NCBI GenBank assembly: GCA_963921425.1
Contig: OY992833.1
Coordinates: forward strand, 10,891,738 to 10,955,737
DNA length: 64,000 nucleotides
Source: Dryas octopetala
Taxonomy: Eukaryota; Streptophyta; Magnoliopsida; Rosales; Rosaceae
Direction: 5' to 3'
Shown: in pieces, positions 62,383 to 64,000 of the stretch
How the letters are laid out: the number at the start of each line of letters is the position of its first letter
How positions within the stretch are numbered: position 1 is the first letter of the stretch
The notes under the pieces: generated by a model
What the model saw: the letters and a program-made list of their open reading frames with translations, nothing else
The model's database searches: none
What the model was told of the DNA's origin: nothing
Position numbers and translations under genes: made by a program

Positions 62383-63950
62383 TGTCACACCCCAATTCGA
62401 AATTAAGTATAAATCTCGGATTAAGGTGTGAATCACACTCTAATTATAGAATTAACTTCTATAACCAGAATGTGATGGAGGAAAATAAATAAATAAAAAT
62501 AAACTTCATGCTATTATTGTGCCACAAATTGGATTCAAGCTTAATATACAAAATAAATCATACTTCTGCACATTACATCCTTCTCAGTTTCAAAATTATT
62601 ATCAAGTCCGACTTGATTCACACCTAATCACTTTAATTACTCCCGATCAATTTCGCACTAACTCTCATTACAATACCTGCAAAGTCTATGAGGGGGTGAG
62701 CTCAAACCAACGGCTCAGTAGGGATGTTCAACCTTATCATGCAAAAGTAATTATACTGAAGCTCATTGAAACATACAACATGGAGCAGATAATATATAAT
62801 ATAATAATTTTATTAATACATGAATGTTATGCTGCACTTCCTCGATTTAAGCCTCATAATATAGATAAAGAGTTAATCCATATAATAAAACAAACAGGCC
62901 TGCGCTTACCATACCATGCATTTTACCACTGTGGCCCCGAATGTCCTATTATACGAATTAACACTCGATACATGTTGAAATATAAATTACAATGCACATC
63001 TTCACGTTAACCGCAGCTAAAGTGCAAGATATCCTACCTTCGATCGCAACCGAAGGTCTCAATGCGACTTAGGGTTTAGATAATTTTATTAGTCGTAACT
63101 GAAGGGGCTTTTCTCCCTTTGCACACTACGAAATTTAAATAACATAATTTAAATCTTCAATTCCTTCCTCACCACTGTAACTTCAATTCTCAATGAATTA
63201 TGATTCACATTCAAATAAATGCACGAATAATAATTTATAATAATAAACTCATTCCTATCATGCTCAAGTAATTCAAATAATTCATTTAAGTCACGTATTA
63301 GCACACATATCGCATTTTTCAATAAAGATTCAATAAAATCAAATTTTGCAGTCAAAGGTTCCCCAGATCCCCCTACCTCAAACGTGTGCTTAACTCACCG
63401 CTAGAGGTTGTCCCGTACCTTTCGGTCGTCCTCCGAGCCTAAACCCATACAAGAAAATAACAAAAACCTACAATTAAAAAAAGAACAAAGTCGCTCACTC
63501 TCCAATCCTAGTGTGTGTAGTGCAAACACTAAGTTCGGGGCCTTGGATCGCAAAACGGAGGCCACCATCGGACTCGGAATCGAAAATACAGTGGGGAGGG
63601 ACCTTTCCCTGGCGACCAAAGCTGCCGGAAACCGCCGCAGGCGCCGGTGGTGCGAGTGGTGGTCCGACGGCACTGTTCATCATCTTATCCAATTTTCTGA
63701 AATTTTCAGTTTTTCCCCTATTGTTTCTCAACTTTGACTCACTGTTTACTCTATCAAATCACCTCCAAATTGGCAAACTTAGACTCATTTTAAAGCTCTG
63801 CAACTCTTCTTTACAACCATATAAAGAACACTCAAAACAGATCTTTACAACTCAAGATATAAGGCCTCAAAGTAGGCTACCCGGAAACTGCAAAAATTTC
63901 CAAAAAATTTCAGATTTTCCAAACATCAACCCACTTCATTTCCCTCCGAT
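62383..63950 (-). mobile_element. LTR-like element, minus orientation (one clear end)
   Basis: Begins TGTCACACCCCAATTCGA, the inverse of an LTR 3' end like that at 49653, and interrupts Harbinger copy 2. The interior includes a GC-rich block at 63530-63670, as in the solo LTR. A second similar terminus, TGTAACACCCCAAATC, begins at 63951. Whether these are two LTRs or one element with a nested relative cannot be settled inside the window. Frames inside are not supported as genes. Confidence 0.45.
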
Positions 63951-64000
63951 TGTAACACCCCAAATCAGTTTCTTAAGCTTCTAAATCAAATTTCCAACCT
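63951..64000 (-). mobile_element. Second LTR-like terminus, running off the window
   Basis: TGTAACACCCCAAATCAG at 63951 is another inverse LTR-type end. The rest lies to the right of the window. Confidence 0.4.

Noticed and set aside
62519-63010. 163-codon plus-strand frame
   Set aside because: Lies inside an LTR-like element, has no known motif and AT-driven composition.
1-64000. CRISPR array or a clustered defence or biosynthetic system
   Set aside because: The regular repeats seen are microsatellites, transposon arms or local tandem duplications, and the genes are unrelated plant nuclear genes.

Overview
This window is plant nuclear DNA: genes with many GT-AG introns, AT-rich introns and intergenic sequence, and dense LTR retrotransposons, LINE fragments and inverted-repeat elements. 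Protein content (plastid 2-isopropylmalate synthase, a PTI1-type kinase, an LRR receptor-like protein, plant-type GEMIN2 and COX11) points to a eudicot. A woody rosid, perhaps Rosaceae, is my guess and the sequence does not prove it. I see no bacterial-style operon, CRISPR array, tRNA or rRNA gene.

Layout. 1-4023: the 5' part of a minus-strand Ty3/gypsy element (LTR, primer-binding site, open gag-protease frame running off the left edge). 4024-5618: a broken duplicate of the 3' half of GEMIN2. 6191-8500: an intronless LRR receptor-like protein gene. 11717-20941: the full GEMIN2 gene, four coding exons, 808 aa. 21588-23794: two hAT-like non-autonomous elements. 25953-30100: a PTI1-like kinase gene, seven coding exons, 362 aa. 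31895-35733: a cluster of large inverted-repeat elements, some nested, one a PIF/Harbinger derivative. 36322-45727: plastid 2-isopropylmalate synthase, twelve exons, 625 aa. 47303-49930: an inverted-repeat element split by a solo LTR. 52079-55737: COX11, seven exons, 271 aa, the only plus-strand gene. 56000-64000: repeats, including a second Harbinger copy carrying a small insertion and cut by an LTR-like element.

The four multi-exon gene models were assembled by hand from splice sites. In each, all exon phases join and the total coding length divides by three, which is strong internal support. The genes are unrelated housekeeping or signalling genes (snRNP assembly, kinase signalling, leucine synthesis, cytochrome oxidase assembly, and a receptor-like protein); I see no functional cluster.

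I did not find a convincing undescribed biological system. The points most worth a second look are the partial GEMIN2 duplication flanking the receptor-like gene, a kinase 5' splice site that lies inside a microsatellite, an internal 52-residue duplication in GEMIN2, and the layered transposon insertions that allow relative dating.
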